A stretch of DNA of 64,000 nucleotides, from contig OZ243107.1 in NCBI GenBank assembly GCA_965212245.1, forward strand, positions 2,480,001 to 2,544,000, in the 5' to 3' direction. Source of the DNA: CAKZNE01 sp040222435 (GTDB lineage Bacteria; Bacteroidota; Bacteroidia; Flavobacteriales; Schleiferiaceae). This document shows, piece after piece, positions 54,514 through 62,241 of the stretch. The position numbers and the translations under genes were made by a program. The notes under the pieces are model-generated. The model was not told the origin of the DNA. It ran no database searches and saw nothing but the letters and a program-made list of their open reading frames with translations. Position 1 is the stretch's first letter, and each line of letters starts with the position of its first letter.

Positions 54514-54799
54514 CTTTTTTTTAAGTGTAGAGGTGTCTGTATCTGCTAGCTATGATCTCATCGCTTTTTATCGGTAGATTGTCTCATCCTAAACTGGACC
54601 CTTCTTCTGAGCTCCACTGTTCATAGCCTTTTTACCAAACGGTCGGGGTCAGCCGCATAAAGAATTAAGTTAGTGGGGTCGGCCTGCAGCATCCGCGCCC
54701 GTGGGTATTGATGTGCTAAGCTCTTGGTTACTAGTACGGGCCAAGTTCGCCTAAACCATGTGCCCTTCGGATCATTCTGCTCTAAAGACCCCAACCAAA

Positions 54800-54967
54800 T
54801 TAAATATTAAAGGATATGGGTTGATGATAACCGTACCACTGATCCGCGCCTTTCTTCTGTTTGAAACCCAAGGTAGCCAAAATAGCGGCATCCTCTTCCT
54901 TGAGGGCGGAGTCAAACGTCAGTTCGATGCCTTTTTTTGCTCGGTTATGGTGGAGGATCAGTTTCAT
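54800..54967 (-). CDS. Possible 55-aa mobile-element-type protein
   Basis: An ATG frame on the minus strand that reads KLILHHNRAKKGIELTFDS, then ATLGFKQKKGADQWYGY, ending at TAA. Proteins from Bacteroidota conjugative elements often carry a similar (HNxAKKGIE ... GFxxxKxxxxWY) small domain. Upstream of the ATG the same frame contains stops, so it may be a remnant. Low confidence. Confidence 0.3.
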   Translation of the reverse strand: MKLILHHNRAKKGIELTFDSALKEEDAAILATLGFKQKKGADQWYGYHQPISFNI

Positions 54968-55250
54968 ACGGTCTGGAGTTCAGCCTTCACGCCTTCAGTT
55001 CTTTCCGGATCGTTCAGTCCGTAAGCCTGATTGCATGGACTAAATTACAGGCTCACAGACGCTTAAACTTGGTAGGGTTTTGTACCCCGCGACAATCGTT
55101 GTCTTGAGAAGGGAAGCTCTGGAAAGGTTGGAAAGGGTTGATGATGTTTCTGGTATTTCCAGCTTTTACCTGGAACGCCTCTTCTGATTTTAACAAGATC
55201 GGTATTGGTCAGGCATTCGAAAAAAGTTGCTTTCTGTGCATGTGAAATCA

Positions 55251-55763
55251 AGGGCGTGGTTGTACAGCCGTGGGTTGAAGAAAGATAAAACAGAGGCCGT
55301 GGTTGTGTACACCCATGCTATAGCATGGGTGCGTGCACCCAAGGGGTGAACCGCGCCAGAAAGGGCAGTGCTGTACACAACCGAGGGCGTCAAACGGTTA
55401 AAACAGGGACATGGCTGTACAGCCATGGGTGGGAAAAGGATAAAACAGGGGTGTGGTTGTGTACACCCATGCTATAGCATGGGTGCGTGCACCCAAAGGG
55501 TTAACCGCGCCAGAAAGGGTAGTGCTGTACACAGCCGAGGGCGGAAAACAGGTAAAACAGAGGCACGGCTGTACAGCCGTGCTATAAGGTGGCTGCGTGC
55601 ACCCAAGGGGTGAACCGCGCCAGAAAGGGCAGTGCTGTACACAACCGTGGGCGTAAAACGGTTAAAACACGGGCATGGTTGTACAGCCGTGGGGGGAAAA
55701 GAAATAAAATAAAAGCGTGGCTGTACAGCCGTGCTATAGGACGGCTGTGTACAACCGAGGGTC
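55251..55763. repeat. Palindrome-rich repeat array, two alternating unit types
   Basis: About 510 bases built from a short A unit (~43 bases: 55251-55293, 55407-55448, 55671-55713) and a longer B unit (~112 bases: 55294-55406, 55449-55560, 55561-55670, truncated 55714-55763). The order is A-B-A-B-B-A-B'. The units carry perfect palindromes: CCCATGCTATAGCATGGG at 55312-55329 and 55466-55483, CATGGCTGTACAGCCATG at 55410-55427, GCACGGCTGTACAGCCGTGC at 55563-55582, all built around TGTACA or CTATAG. A conserved block GGGGTGAACCGCGCCAGAAA follows in each B unit. The array lies in a gene-free stretch; the long frames across it are repeat artefacts. Confidence 0.85.
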
Positions 55764-56263
55764 AACCTCATGAAATAAACTACTGATCAAAGTGGGAGGC
55801 TTCCTCAAGGTAAGCGGCACTTATTTGACAGAACCGTTTACCGTTCTTCAGTTTCTTCTGGATAGATTGAAAATTGTTATATCACTGCCGAAAATAGTAC
55901 TCAATCATACCCCCATTTACCGTGATAAAGTGGACCAAACTTTTTTTATGCGATACTATTCAGGGCTTTTTCTTTGCCTTATTGAGCTGATACTGGTTCA
56001 TGGTATTGCATGATAATTTGGTTTTATTTGGGATTTCTGGCTTCCATTTTTTTGTTTGACACACCTAATGCGGGCGTTTAAACAACATTAGCCCTACTAT
56101 GGACATTATTTTATAAAATAAAGCCGGGCACACTTAAAAAGTGTACCGAACCCCACACACGCTTGTTGCCCACTAGACAGTTAATTCTTAAAAAGAGCAA
56201 ATCAGATACTTTAACACATTACTCAGCTCGGTAGGTTCGCACTCTCCGTTTTCGATAAAGTGT
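55764..56263. other. Non-coding stretch between the repeat array and the IS1 region
   Basis: No gene, RNA or promoter is supported. An 8-base inverted repeat (ACTAGACA at 56172, TGTCTAGT at 56261) brackets about 90 bases but has no other sign of an insertion element. Confidence 0.4.
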
Positions 56264-56734
56264 CTAGTTATTTTTAGGACTTACCAGTTTCCAAGCTTTG
56301 TCTATTACTTCATCCAATTTGTCTTTGTCCGTGACTTCGATAAGGTCAGCAGATAATGCACTTAGTTGATTTCTCTTAGTATCATCATAGGTGTTTCTCA
56401 TTGCCTCGCGTAAGGCTTCGCTCACACGGTTTCCAATTTTCCTGATCAATACACCAGCTTCATAATCCAGATCGTCCAAGCTCTTGTTCCATACTGGAGG
56501 CTCCTTATTATCAAGGGCTTTCTTCTGCGCATGGTACAGGTTTACCGCATGCTCCATTTGCCTGTAATAATCCGCCCCAACTTCTCCACGTCTGTCGTGT
56601 TTATCACATTCATAAATGGTGGTCATTAAGAACTCGTAATCCATTGATTCCATTGCCATGTCTATTTTCTTTTGATTTAAAAGCAAGGTAGTGGGCTGCA
56701 TTTTAACTTCATAAAAGTTGTGCAATCCTTGCAT
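56264..56734 (-). CDS. Hypothetical helical protein
   Basis: A protein of about 156 residues, reading QGLHNFYEVKMQPTTLLLNQ from a Met at 56734; a longer frame extends to 56848 into the IS1 remnant, and a shorter one starts at 56701, so the start is uncertain. The sequence is charged and helical (ESMDYEFLMTTIYECDKHDRR, VSEALREAMRNTYDDTKRNQ) without signal or membrane segments. I recognise no family. Its position next to transposase debris suggests acquired DNA. Confidence 0.55.
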   Translation of the reverse strand: MQGLHNFYEVKMQPTTLLLNQKKIDMAMESMDYEFLMTTIYECDKHDRRGEVGADYYRQMEHAVNLYHAQKKALDNKEPPVWNKSLDDLDYEAGVLIRKIGNRVSEALREAMRNTYDDTKRNQLSALSADLIEVTDKDKLDEVIDKAWKLVSPKNN

Positions 56735-56834
56735 TAAAAAACCAGACTTGTTTCCAAAGTTGGCCTCTCTTCTTTTTTTAATTAATGCACTCAAAGTACA
56801 TAACAAATAGGTACTCGCCACAGGCAAGCACCAG

Positions 56835-57200
56835 TTACCACAGTGCACAAGTGAGCGCCAGTTGGGTCTTTCTGGAAAGCCTTTTTAAGTGTGTTCTTAG
56901 GTTCAGGTTATTTCTTTCAATCCTCAAGGTTTGATAAGCACTGGTTAGGTGAAGGTTTGAGGGAATAAGACCTTTGTATACCAATAGCCCGTCTGTGGCA
57001 ATTAGCCTTGGTTGATATTTTAATACTTCTGAGATCGTTGGTCTTAAAAAATCTCCGCTTCTGCCCCCGACCACGAAATCGACCACCCTCTTGGTTGACC
57101 TGTCATAGATATAGCTGATCCATTGTTCGTTTTTTTTTATTGACTGAACGTCCATATTTTATCAGCTACATAAATACTGCCAGATGGTGTTAATCTTGGC
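56835..57200 (-). mobile_element. IS1-family transposase remnant
   Basis: The minus-strand frame 57155-56835 reads KKNEQWISYIYDRSTKRVVDFVVGGRSGDFL, IATDGLLVYKGLIPSNLH and IERNNLNLRTHLKRLSRKT, the characteristic C-terminal half of IS1-type transposases, with the catalytic TDG. The N-terminal part continues in a different frame (VADKIWTFS before KKNEQW), separated by a run of A (57132-57140 on the plus strand as T), so a frameshift breaks it. The last residues of the family (after RKT) are replaced. Inactive remnant; no terminal repeats were identified. Confidence 0.75.
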
Positions 57201-57476
57201 TTTTTCACCGAGACCGCATTTCTTGGATCTTATGTTTTGAGATTATTTGACGTTGAACATTATGACTTCATTTATCCTCAAACGCACAATAAATCTTCTT
57301 CAACCCAAATAAAGCTTCTCATGGTAAACCGTTCCTCTTACTCTTTGTGAATCTTTTCTCAATAAGGCATATAATTACCTGTAACTTCATCATATATGGG
57401 GCTATACATTTAAAATTCAAAACTGTAATTATGGAGCCTGATTTTTAACACACTAAGTGAAACCATACACGCATCG
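57201..57476. other. Intergenic stretch before the sigma-factor operon
   Basis: No gene found. It probably contains the promoter of the sigma-factor gene, but no convincing TAnnTTTG element was seen. Confidence 0.35.
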
Positions 57477-57977
57477 ATGGCGGCAAGTAATTTAAAAAAG
57501 GAATTTTCACAGCGGATCAAGGATTCACAGGGTATCATACACAAGGTAAGCAGGATGTACTCCGATGACGAAGAACATAGGAAAGATTTATTTCAGGAGA
57601 TATTAATTCAGCTCTGGGATTCGTATCCATCGTTTAGGGGGGAAGCCAAGTTCTCTACCTGGATGTATAGGGTGGCATTGAATGTTGCTATTCAGGATTT
57701 CAGAAAGATCAAAAAGAAGCAGCAACTATTTTTTCAAACTACCCAATTCAAAGACATTTCAGACGAACCAATACAAGAGTACCTCAATGATAAATTAAAG
57801 CTAATGCATGCAGCCATTGGTAACCTCAATCGGATAGAAAAGGCCATCGTCATGCTTCACTTAGAAGGAAAAGCGAATGAAGAAATTGCTGAAATTATCG
57901 GGATTACTCAAAATTATGTCAGCGTTAAAATGAATCGGATCAAATCAAAATTATCGAAAACTATAATCAACAAATAG
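57477..57977 (+). CDS. ECF-type RNA polymerase sigma factor
   Basis: A 166-residue sigma-70 family (ECF) factor. Region 2 (RKDLFQEILIQLWDSYPSFRGEAKFSTWMYRVALNVAIQDFRK) has the core-binding and -10 recognition parts, and region 4 ends with KANEEIAEIIGITQNYVSVKMNRIKSKL, the -35-binding helix-turn-helix. No anti-sigma domain is on the same protein; the adjacent membrane protein, one base after its stop, is a candidate. Most of the following operon is damaged, so its present function is uncertain. Confidence 0.9.
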   Translation: MAASNLKKEFSQRIKDSQGIIHKVSRMYSDDEEHRKDLFQEILIQLWDSYPSFRGEAKFSTWMYRVALNVAIQDFRKIKKKQQLFFQTTQFKDISDEPIQEYLNDKLKLMHAAIGNLNRIEKAIVMLHLEGKANEEIAEIIGITQNYVSVKMNRIKSKLSKTIINK

Positions 57978-57978
57978 G

Positions 57979-58647
57979 ATGGAATTACTGGAATTAAAAT
58001 CACTTTGGGATATAGCAGTTGAAGACACAATTTCGAAAAACAGTATTGACGAATTTGCGGTTATCAAGACCATCAAAAAAGATTCAAGAACCGTTTTGTC
58101 CAAGATAAAAAGGGTCATGTATTGGAAATTTTTAGTAGGTGGTCTTTTTTTGATTGTTTGTTCTACAACCCTGATAGGCTCTTTTGTAGAACCTGAAAAG
58201 TTCACTTTTTACGAAAGCATTTTCGATACCAGAGATAATCAGACTTTCTTGATTACGATCAGCATCTTCCTGGCGGTAATGCTCACATGGAACCTCCGTG
58301 CCTTTCGTGACATACGTCATTTTGAGAGTAGAGTAAACAACGTAAAAGAATCGCTAAAAGAAATCATTGATATCATGGACAAAACCATAAATCTCAATAT
58401 TTACTCTGGTGTTGTTTTCAATTCGTTGGCTTTGGGCTGAATATTCTATCTCGTCAATAACCGTAAGGAGTTTTTTACACAAAGCATAGAAATTATACTG
58501 ACTACCACTTTGGTTGTGGTGCTCGGTTTTTTCCTGTCCCTGTTTATAAACCGCTATGAACAGAAACTGAAGTTCGGAAATTATGTGAATCACCTAAAAG
58601 CGAATTGGGATGAAATGAGAGAAAATGGACGTTCGCAGCGAAACTAA
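57979..58647 (+). pseudogene. Membrane protein (likely anti-sigma) with in-frame TGA
   Basis: The frame opens with ATG at 57979, one base after the sigma-factor stop, and shows ELKSLWDIAVEDTIS with a cytoplasmic N-terminal segment, two helices (FLVGGLFLIVCSTTLIG, FLITISIFLAVMLTWNL), then a TGA at 58438-58440. The same frame continues without further stops to 58647 with two more helices (IEIILTTTLVVVLGFFLSLF) and a charged tail, overlapping the next gene by 23 bases. So the full protein is about 222 residues and interrupted by one nonsense codon (possibly TGG or CGA originally). Anti-sigma role is inferred from position and topology. Confidence 0.7.
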
Positions 58648-59116
58648 CAGGGATAAGGCTAAAATTGCCTTGTTAGTAAAAGTCGTGCTGAATGAGTTTG
58701 GATTTGACTATGCCCCGGAAACATCAGAAGCCGATCTACAGGATTTAGAAGAGTATTATTACGAAAACGGTGGAGTTTTTCTCATCATGAAAAATGATAA
58801 GCAAGAGCTGATTGCCACTGGCGCACTTAAGAATATGGGTAGCCAGACATTTAAAATCAGAAAAATGTACGTACGAACAGTCGACCGAAAAAAAGGGTAT
58901 GGAAAAGAAATCCTCAACAACCTGCTTCAAATAGCCCAAGAAAAAGGAGCCTTAAGGGTTGTGCTTGAAACCTCTTCAACCATGATTTCTGCTATACATC
59001 TCTACCAAAGTTTTAGTTTTGAAATAAAGGGTCAGAAGCCAGTTTCACCAAGGTGTGACATTGTCATGTCAAAAAAAACTGACTCCTTTAAAAATAAAAA
59101 AATTATGAAAGTGTAA
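58625..59116 (+). CDS. GNAT-family N-acetyltransferase
   Basis: A 163-residue cytoplasmic acetyltransferase. The acetyl-CoA binding motif is RTVDRKKGYGKEILNNLLQIAQEKG (Q/R-x-x-G-x-G/A type); other parts are FLIMKNDKQELIATGALKNMG and VVLETSSTMISAIHLYQSFSFE. It transfers an acetyl group to an unknown amine. It overlaps the membrane-protein gene by 23 bases, which argues that the longer frame of that gene is real. Confidence 0.85.
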   Translation: MDVRSETNRDKAKIALLVKVVLNEFGFDYAPETSEADLQDLEEYYYENGGVFLIMKNDKQELIATGALKNMGSQTFKIRKMYVRTVDRKKGYGKEILNNLLQIAQEKGALRVVLETSSTMISAIHLYQSFSFEIKGQKPVSPRCDIVMSKKTDSFKNKKIMKV

Positions 59117-59167
59117 TTCTTGGTATCGATTCCCAACCTACTGTTTGAATCACAAAAAAAATGCAGT

Positions 59168-59365
59168 ATGAAAAAGGAAAGTTCAAGCCGATTTAAAAAT
59201 TATAAAACCATTCAAAAAATTGGAGTAACACTTACGCTTATGGGAGCGGCAATCATTGTCGGAAAGATGATTGGCCTGAGATCAGCAGGGGATTTTATAC
59301 AGGAAGATTTTCCCAATTACCTGTTCTTAGCCGGGGCATTGCTCATGTACTTGTCCTTCTTGTAA
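59168..59365 (+). CDS. Small two-helix membrane protein
   Basis: A 65-residue protein (ATG 59168, the longer frame begins at 59120) with a charged start (KKESSSRFKNYKTIQK) and two hydrophobic helices (GVTLTLMGAAIIVGKMIGL and NYLFLAGALLMYLSFL). I do not recognise a family. It lies in the same operon between the acetyltransferase and the broken hydrolase. Confidence 0.55.
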   Translation: MKKESSSRFKNYKTIQKIGVTLTLMGAAIIVGKMIGLRSAGDFIQEDFPNYLFLAGALLMYLSFL

Positions 59366-59398
59366 AACAAACCTAGGGTCACCATAAAAGCAATAATA

Positions 59399-59767
59399 AT
59401 GGCAACCGCCATTTCAGGAAGTTTGAGCTTATCGGCACAGGACTATTCTAAGCAAATAGATGCTTTTAAAGAAAGTTTTGAGCAGAAATCAATCGAGCCA
59501 ATCAAGCCCTATGTAGGTGCTGGTCTTAAGTTCGATCCTGTGCCTGTGGCCAATACCTCTGCAGTACTCACTAATATTGTTTCCAACCTGCCAAAGCTGA
59601 ACAGTTTGGTGATATTGGAAACGGAGCGCGTAAGAGTAAAGGTTAAGTATGATTTCACGGGTTTGGGGGTGAGTGAGTCATTTATCCATTTCGATGCAGA
59701 AGGAAAATTTAGTCGTATTGAACTCATCGAAAACCTTATTCAGCAAGAAATCAAAGCACAACAATAA
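59399..59767 (+). CDS. NTF2-like domain, N-terminal part of a broken hydrolase
   Basis: A 122-residue frame with a signal-like start (ATAISGSLSLSAQ) and an NTF2/DUF3887-like domain (KQIDAFKESFEQKSIEPIKPYVGAG ... SFIHFDAEGKFSRIELI). Five codons earlier stands ATA-AAA-GCA-ATA-ATA, which would read as a normal signal peptide start (M-K-A-I-I) if the ATA were ATG. The frame stops at TAA (59765-59767) and continues in the same frame into an alpha/beta-hydrolase. It is thus likely the first half of a fusion protein damaged by mutation. Confidence 0.55.
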   Translation: MATAISGSLSLSAQDYSKQIDAFKESFEQKSIEPIKPYVGAGLKFDPVPVANTSAVLTNIVSNLPKLNSLVILETERVRVKVKYDFTGLGVSESFIHFDAEGKFSRIELIENLIQQEIKAQQ

Positions 59768-60499
59768 TTACAACAGAGCGTACAACAGCCCCTAGTTACT
59801 GACCTTGCCATAAAATATAAGCCCATACCTGTAAATTTTAAGACTGAAGATGGGCTGGTCGTCAGCGGAAGTCTCTATGAAATTGGTATGGATAAACCGG
59901 TAATCCTCCTAAGCCATCAGGCTGGATATAACCGAATGGAATACCTTGATATAGCCCCGAGGCTAAACGAACTTGGCTTCAATTGTTTGGCCATAGACCT
60001 ACGTTCAGGGGGGCTTTGCAGATAGGCTGAACGAAACCGCAGAAAAGGCCAAGCAAGACGGGCTTAAAAATGAAATGATTGACGCCCAGCAAGACATTGA
60101 GTCGGCCATTGATTTTCTGGCTAAAAAATACAAGAGCATGGTTATTCTCCTTGGAAGCTCCTACTCCTCAAGCTTAGCTTTGCTAGAAGGTGTTTCCAAT
60201 GATAAAGTGAAAGCTATCATAGCCTTTAGTCCGGGAGGCTATTTCGGTAATCATGTACCTTCCTTAACTACAGTTTTTGCGAAAATAAAAAACCTTTTTT
60301 GGTTACTTCCTCCAAAGAAGAGGCTCCTGCATTAACCGTATTGATTGGCAAGAATGATCTAAGACCTAGTCAGTCTCAGTTCGTGCCTGCCTCAGATGGA
60401 TTCCATGGTGCCAGAGCTTTATGGACAGGCCAAAAGGGAGCAGAAGAATATTGGGATACTCTAAAAACATTTTTAAGCTTGGTAAATAAAAAACAATAA
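59768..60499 (+). pseudogene. Alpha/beta-hydrolase, C-terminal part of a decayed gene
   Basis: Following the TAA, the same frame reads VNFKTEDGLVVSGSLYE, VILLSHQAGYNRMEYLDI, LGFNCLAIDLRSGG, then breaks at a G6 run (60008-60013). The next frame has AEKAKQDGLKNEMIDAQQD and ILLGSSYSSSLALLEGVSND (nucleophile Ser motif GSSYSS), and a second break lies at the T6 run near 60295-60300, after which TSSKEEAPALTVLIGKNDLR and GARALWTGQKGAEEYWDTLKTFL follow. Removing one G and adding one base near the T run restores a complete hydrolase. With the TAA and a lost start codon this makes four lesions, so it is a true pseudogene. Confidence 0.8.
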
Positions 60500-60500
60500 G

Positions 60501-60689
60501 ATGGAGAATATATTGAAAAAGGTAAAAAAGAATACCCGACAAAGACCGGGCTGGACCGTAGTAGGGATCTCACTTCTAATTGTTGGGTTTACCTCCTTCA
60601 GTAACCACCCTGACTGGGGTGTTTGGGTGTCTGTTCTTGGCTTTGCTATACTTATTGCAATTACCCTTTTTAGATTACCAAGAACATGA
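60501..60689 (+). CDS. Small two-helix membrane protein (62 aa)
   Basis: A 62-residue protein with a basic start (ILKKVKKNTRQRPG) and two helices (WTVVGISLLIVGFTSF and VWVSVLGFAILIAITLF). It begins one base after the hydrolase stop and overlaps the next gene by four bases (ATGA). Family unknown. Confidence 0.6.
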   Translation: MENILKKVKKNTRQRPGWTVVGISLLIVGFTSFSNHPDWGVWVSVLGFAILIAITLFRLPRT

Positions 60690-61087
60690 GCGGAGAAACG
60701 GATCTGCCAAGACTTTTGAAGGAGTTAAACCCTCAACTCAATACTGGCGAATATGTATTTGCCACAACGAAGAACTTAGACGATATTCCAAGGGAAAATA
60801 CAATTTGCGAATTCCGTGAAGTAGAGGGGATAACAGTTATTGTTGAAAAAACGCTCACTGACCGGTTGAGTCTCCATTACTCCTACGTGTCACATTGGAT
60901 TACCCTAAAAGTTCATTCTTCTCTTAATGCGGTTGGACTGACAGCGACTGTTGCTAATGTGCTCATGAAAAACGGCATCAGCTGCAATGTAGTTGCCGGA
61001 TATTATCACGATCATCTTTTTGTAAAAAAGAGGCATTCAAAAAAGGCCATTCAAATTTTAACTCGGCTTTCTTCTTCTTTCGGATAA
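60686..61087 (+). CDS. ACT-domain protein (DUF2241-like)
   Basis: A 133-residue cytoplasmic protein with LLKELNPQLNTGEYVFATTK, ICEFREVEGITVIVEK, ITLKVHSSLNAVGLTATVANVL and GISCNVVAGYYHDHLFV, which is the ACT_7/DUF2241 pattern (small-molecule, usually amino-acid, binding). No catalytic domain is attached, as usual. It overlaps the preceding gene by ATGA. It ends the sigma-factor operon. Confidence 0.88.
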   Translation: MSGETDLPRLLKELNPQLNTGEYVFATTKNLDDIPRENTICEFREVEGITVIVEKTLTDRLSLHYSYVSHWITLKVHSSLNAVGLTATVANVLMKNGISCNVVAGYYHDHLFVKKRHSKKAIQILTRLSSSFG

Positions 61088-61360
61088 GGCCGTGCAAATC
61101 CATATCTTTTGCCTGGACTTGACCACAGAATCAGGACCTCTTAGGCTACGGCCTTTCTAAGTTTGAGGTTGATATTGTATATCGAATTGAAAAAATATAC
61201 TTTTGCATTTTCGCATAATCCACTATCAACAGGGGTGGTATTTGCGTATGACTTTCAAAAACAAGAACAGTTAAGCTGTCTTTATCAACTCGTACAAACT
61301 TAAAATTTCATTTAAATCTTCTTGAAAAAGGTTTGAATTTTGTTCTGTCGGGTTCACCCA

Positions 61361-61389
61361 AAGTCTGGTTCAAAGAACCGGGCTTTTTT
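61361..61389 (+). terminator. Rho-independent terminator
   Basis: AAGTCTGGTTC (61361-61371) pairs with GAACCGGGCTT (61375-61385): 11 pairs including two G-U, loop AAA, followed by TTTTTTA overlapping the end of the stem. This is a strong intrinsic terminator. It stands after the ACT-domain gene, 270 bases downstream, and just before the amt remnant. Confidence 0.75.
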
Positions 61390-61571
61390 ATTGGAGTAAA
61401 GTCGGGCTTGCCCAACTGGCGGGAGTACTCATCACTATCGTTTTTTCACTGGCCCGCACTTTCCTCATCTACCGCCTCACCAGTTTACTTACACGCGGCA
61501 CGCGGGTAAATGAAGAAATTGAGATCAGGGGAATTGATATTGCGTACCACAACGAGAGAAGTATTTCATAA
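61386..61571 (+). pseudogene. 3' remnant of an ammonium transporter (amt)
   Basis: One frame, without a start codon, reads VGLAQLAGVLITIVFSLARTF, LLTRGTRVNEEIEI and RGIDIAYHNER up to TAA at 61569. Final-helix plus R-V-x-E-E-x-E-x-x-G-(L/I)-D-x-x-x-H-x-E-R is the standard C-terminus of Amt proteins. Everything upstream (about 90 percent of the gene) is missing; the fragment begins inside the terminator at 61361. A deletion or rearrangement probably joined it here. Confidence 0.75.
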
Positions 61572-61602
61572 CATTTAATCAAACCTTGTCACTATCACCT
61601 AG

Positions 61603-61632
61603 CGCCTGGCTCCAAAGAGGCAGGCGTTTTTA
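61603..61632 (+). terminator. Rho-independent terminator (of the amt remnant)
   Basis: CGCCTGGCTC (61603-61612) pairs with GAGGCAGGCG (61617-61626), 9 of 10 pairs, loop CAAA, followed by TTTTTA. A strong intrinsic terminator, originally for the amt gene. Confidence 0.8.
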
Positions 61633-61679
61633 TTAGAGGTTTATTCGAAAGTGCCTTTTTCAGAAACAGGCCGTAGGGC

Positions 61680-61856
61680 TTACTTTTTGCTTTTTGGCAA
61701 CATCAGTTCTTTTTCAAAATATACCGTTTCATCTGTTTCTATACTTCCTTTGACACGGCAATAATAAGTGTGATCCACACATTGCCCTATTATAAGCATT
61801 AAACCCGGGTTTACCCTGGCGCATACCAGTTCTCCCACTTCATACTTGTTTTTCAT
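61680..61856 (-). CDS. Small SH3/KOW-like conserved protein
   Basis: A 58-residue protein starting at the Met at 61856 (KNKYEVGELVCARVNPGLML; a longer frame to 61886 adds ten residues). The pattern GELVCARVNPGL ... YYCRVKGSIETDETVYFEKELML is beta-rich and resembles small KOW/SH3-like proteins widespread in Bacteroidota. Function unknown. Confidence 0.65.
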   Translation of the reverse strand: MKNKYEVGELVCARVNPGLMLIIGQCVDHTYYCRVKGSIETDETVYFEKELMLPKSKK

Positions 61857-62062
61857 AATTTTTAACAAATGCTTAGTTAGACTCATTATTGATCATTACC
61901 TGGGCGGCACCATCAATGACCTGAATGAAGGTATAAAAGGGAGAGGTTCTCTCTGTAAGTGCCTCTCCGGAATCAAATGAATGCTATGCCTGTTCCAATA
62001 ATTTGCAAACCTTATTGAAAGATGTACGATTAGTTAACCCAATACTACTATAAATTCCTTCC

Positions 62063-62179
62063 TTAATCGCGGCTTCGCTTTTCCTGGCGCTTTTCTTCCT
62101 TGGCCGCCTTCTTTTCTTTAGGTGTTTTTGCCGGGGCCGTTTTGTCTGACTTTCTTTTACCTTCTTTTTCTTTTGACAT
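62063..62179 (-). CDS. Very basic 38-aa protein
   Basis: A 38-codon ORF reading SKEKEGKRKSDKTAPAKTPK and ending KEEKRQEKRSRD. Half of the residues are Lys or Arg and there is no other frame of note. Its composition suits a nucleic-acid- or polyphosphate-binding peptide. The start is preceded by an A-rich stretch (on the minus strand, AACTATATCTC). I do not know the family. Confidence 0.5.
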   Translation of the reverse strand: MSKEKEGKRKSDKTAPAKTPKEKKAAKEEKRQEKRSRD

Positions 62180-62218
62180 GAGATATAGTTTTAATTAATT
62201 TAACTGCAATTAGTTACA

Positions 62219-62234
62219 TAAGCACTGGTGCTTA
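62219..62234. repeat. Short inverted repeat TAAGCAC-TG-GTGCTTA
   Basis: A perfect 7-base inverted repeat followed on the plus strand by GTATTTTTTA. It would be a terminator for plus-strand transcripts, but no plus-strand gene precedes it closely. It lies between the SPFH gene's end (62242) and the basic peptide gene. Confidence 0.35.
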
Positions 62235-62241
62235 GTATTTT

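Larger units (their letters stand above)
54402..55250. other. Gene-poor stretch with possible mobile-element remnants
   Basis: No intact gene was found in about 850 bases. The direct repeat at 54479 is the only clear signal near the metalloprotease. Between about 54800 and 54967, the minus strand holds a short open frame (55 codons) with KLILHHNRAKKGIELTFDS and WYGYHQPISF, reminiscent of domains encoded on plasmids and conjugative elements (HNRAKKGIE...), but this is too short to call. Confidence 0.45.

Noticed and set aside
55251..55763. CRISPR array
   Set aside because: Repeats are 40-115 bases, imperfect and directly joined, without spacers of constant length and without cas genes.
55368..55786. 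Several open frames across the repeat array
   Set aside because: They arise because the repeat units lack stops in some frames; no start signal or protein family is present.
55792..56013. 73-codon plus-strand frame with a hydrophobic end
   Set aside because: No ribosome-binding site, no family, and it lies in debris next to the IS1 remnant.
56172..56268. Inverted repeat ACTAGACA/TGTCTAGT as a miniature transposable element
   Set aside because: Only 8 bases match and no target-site duplication is visible.
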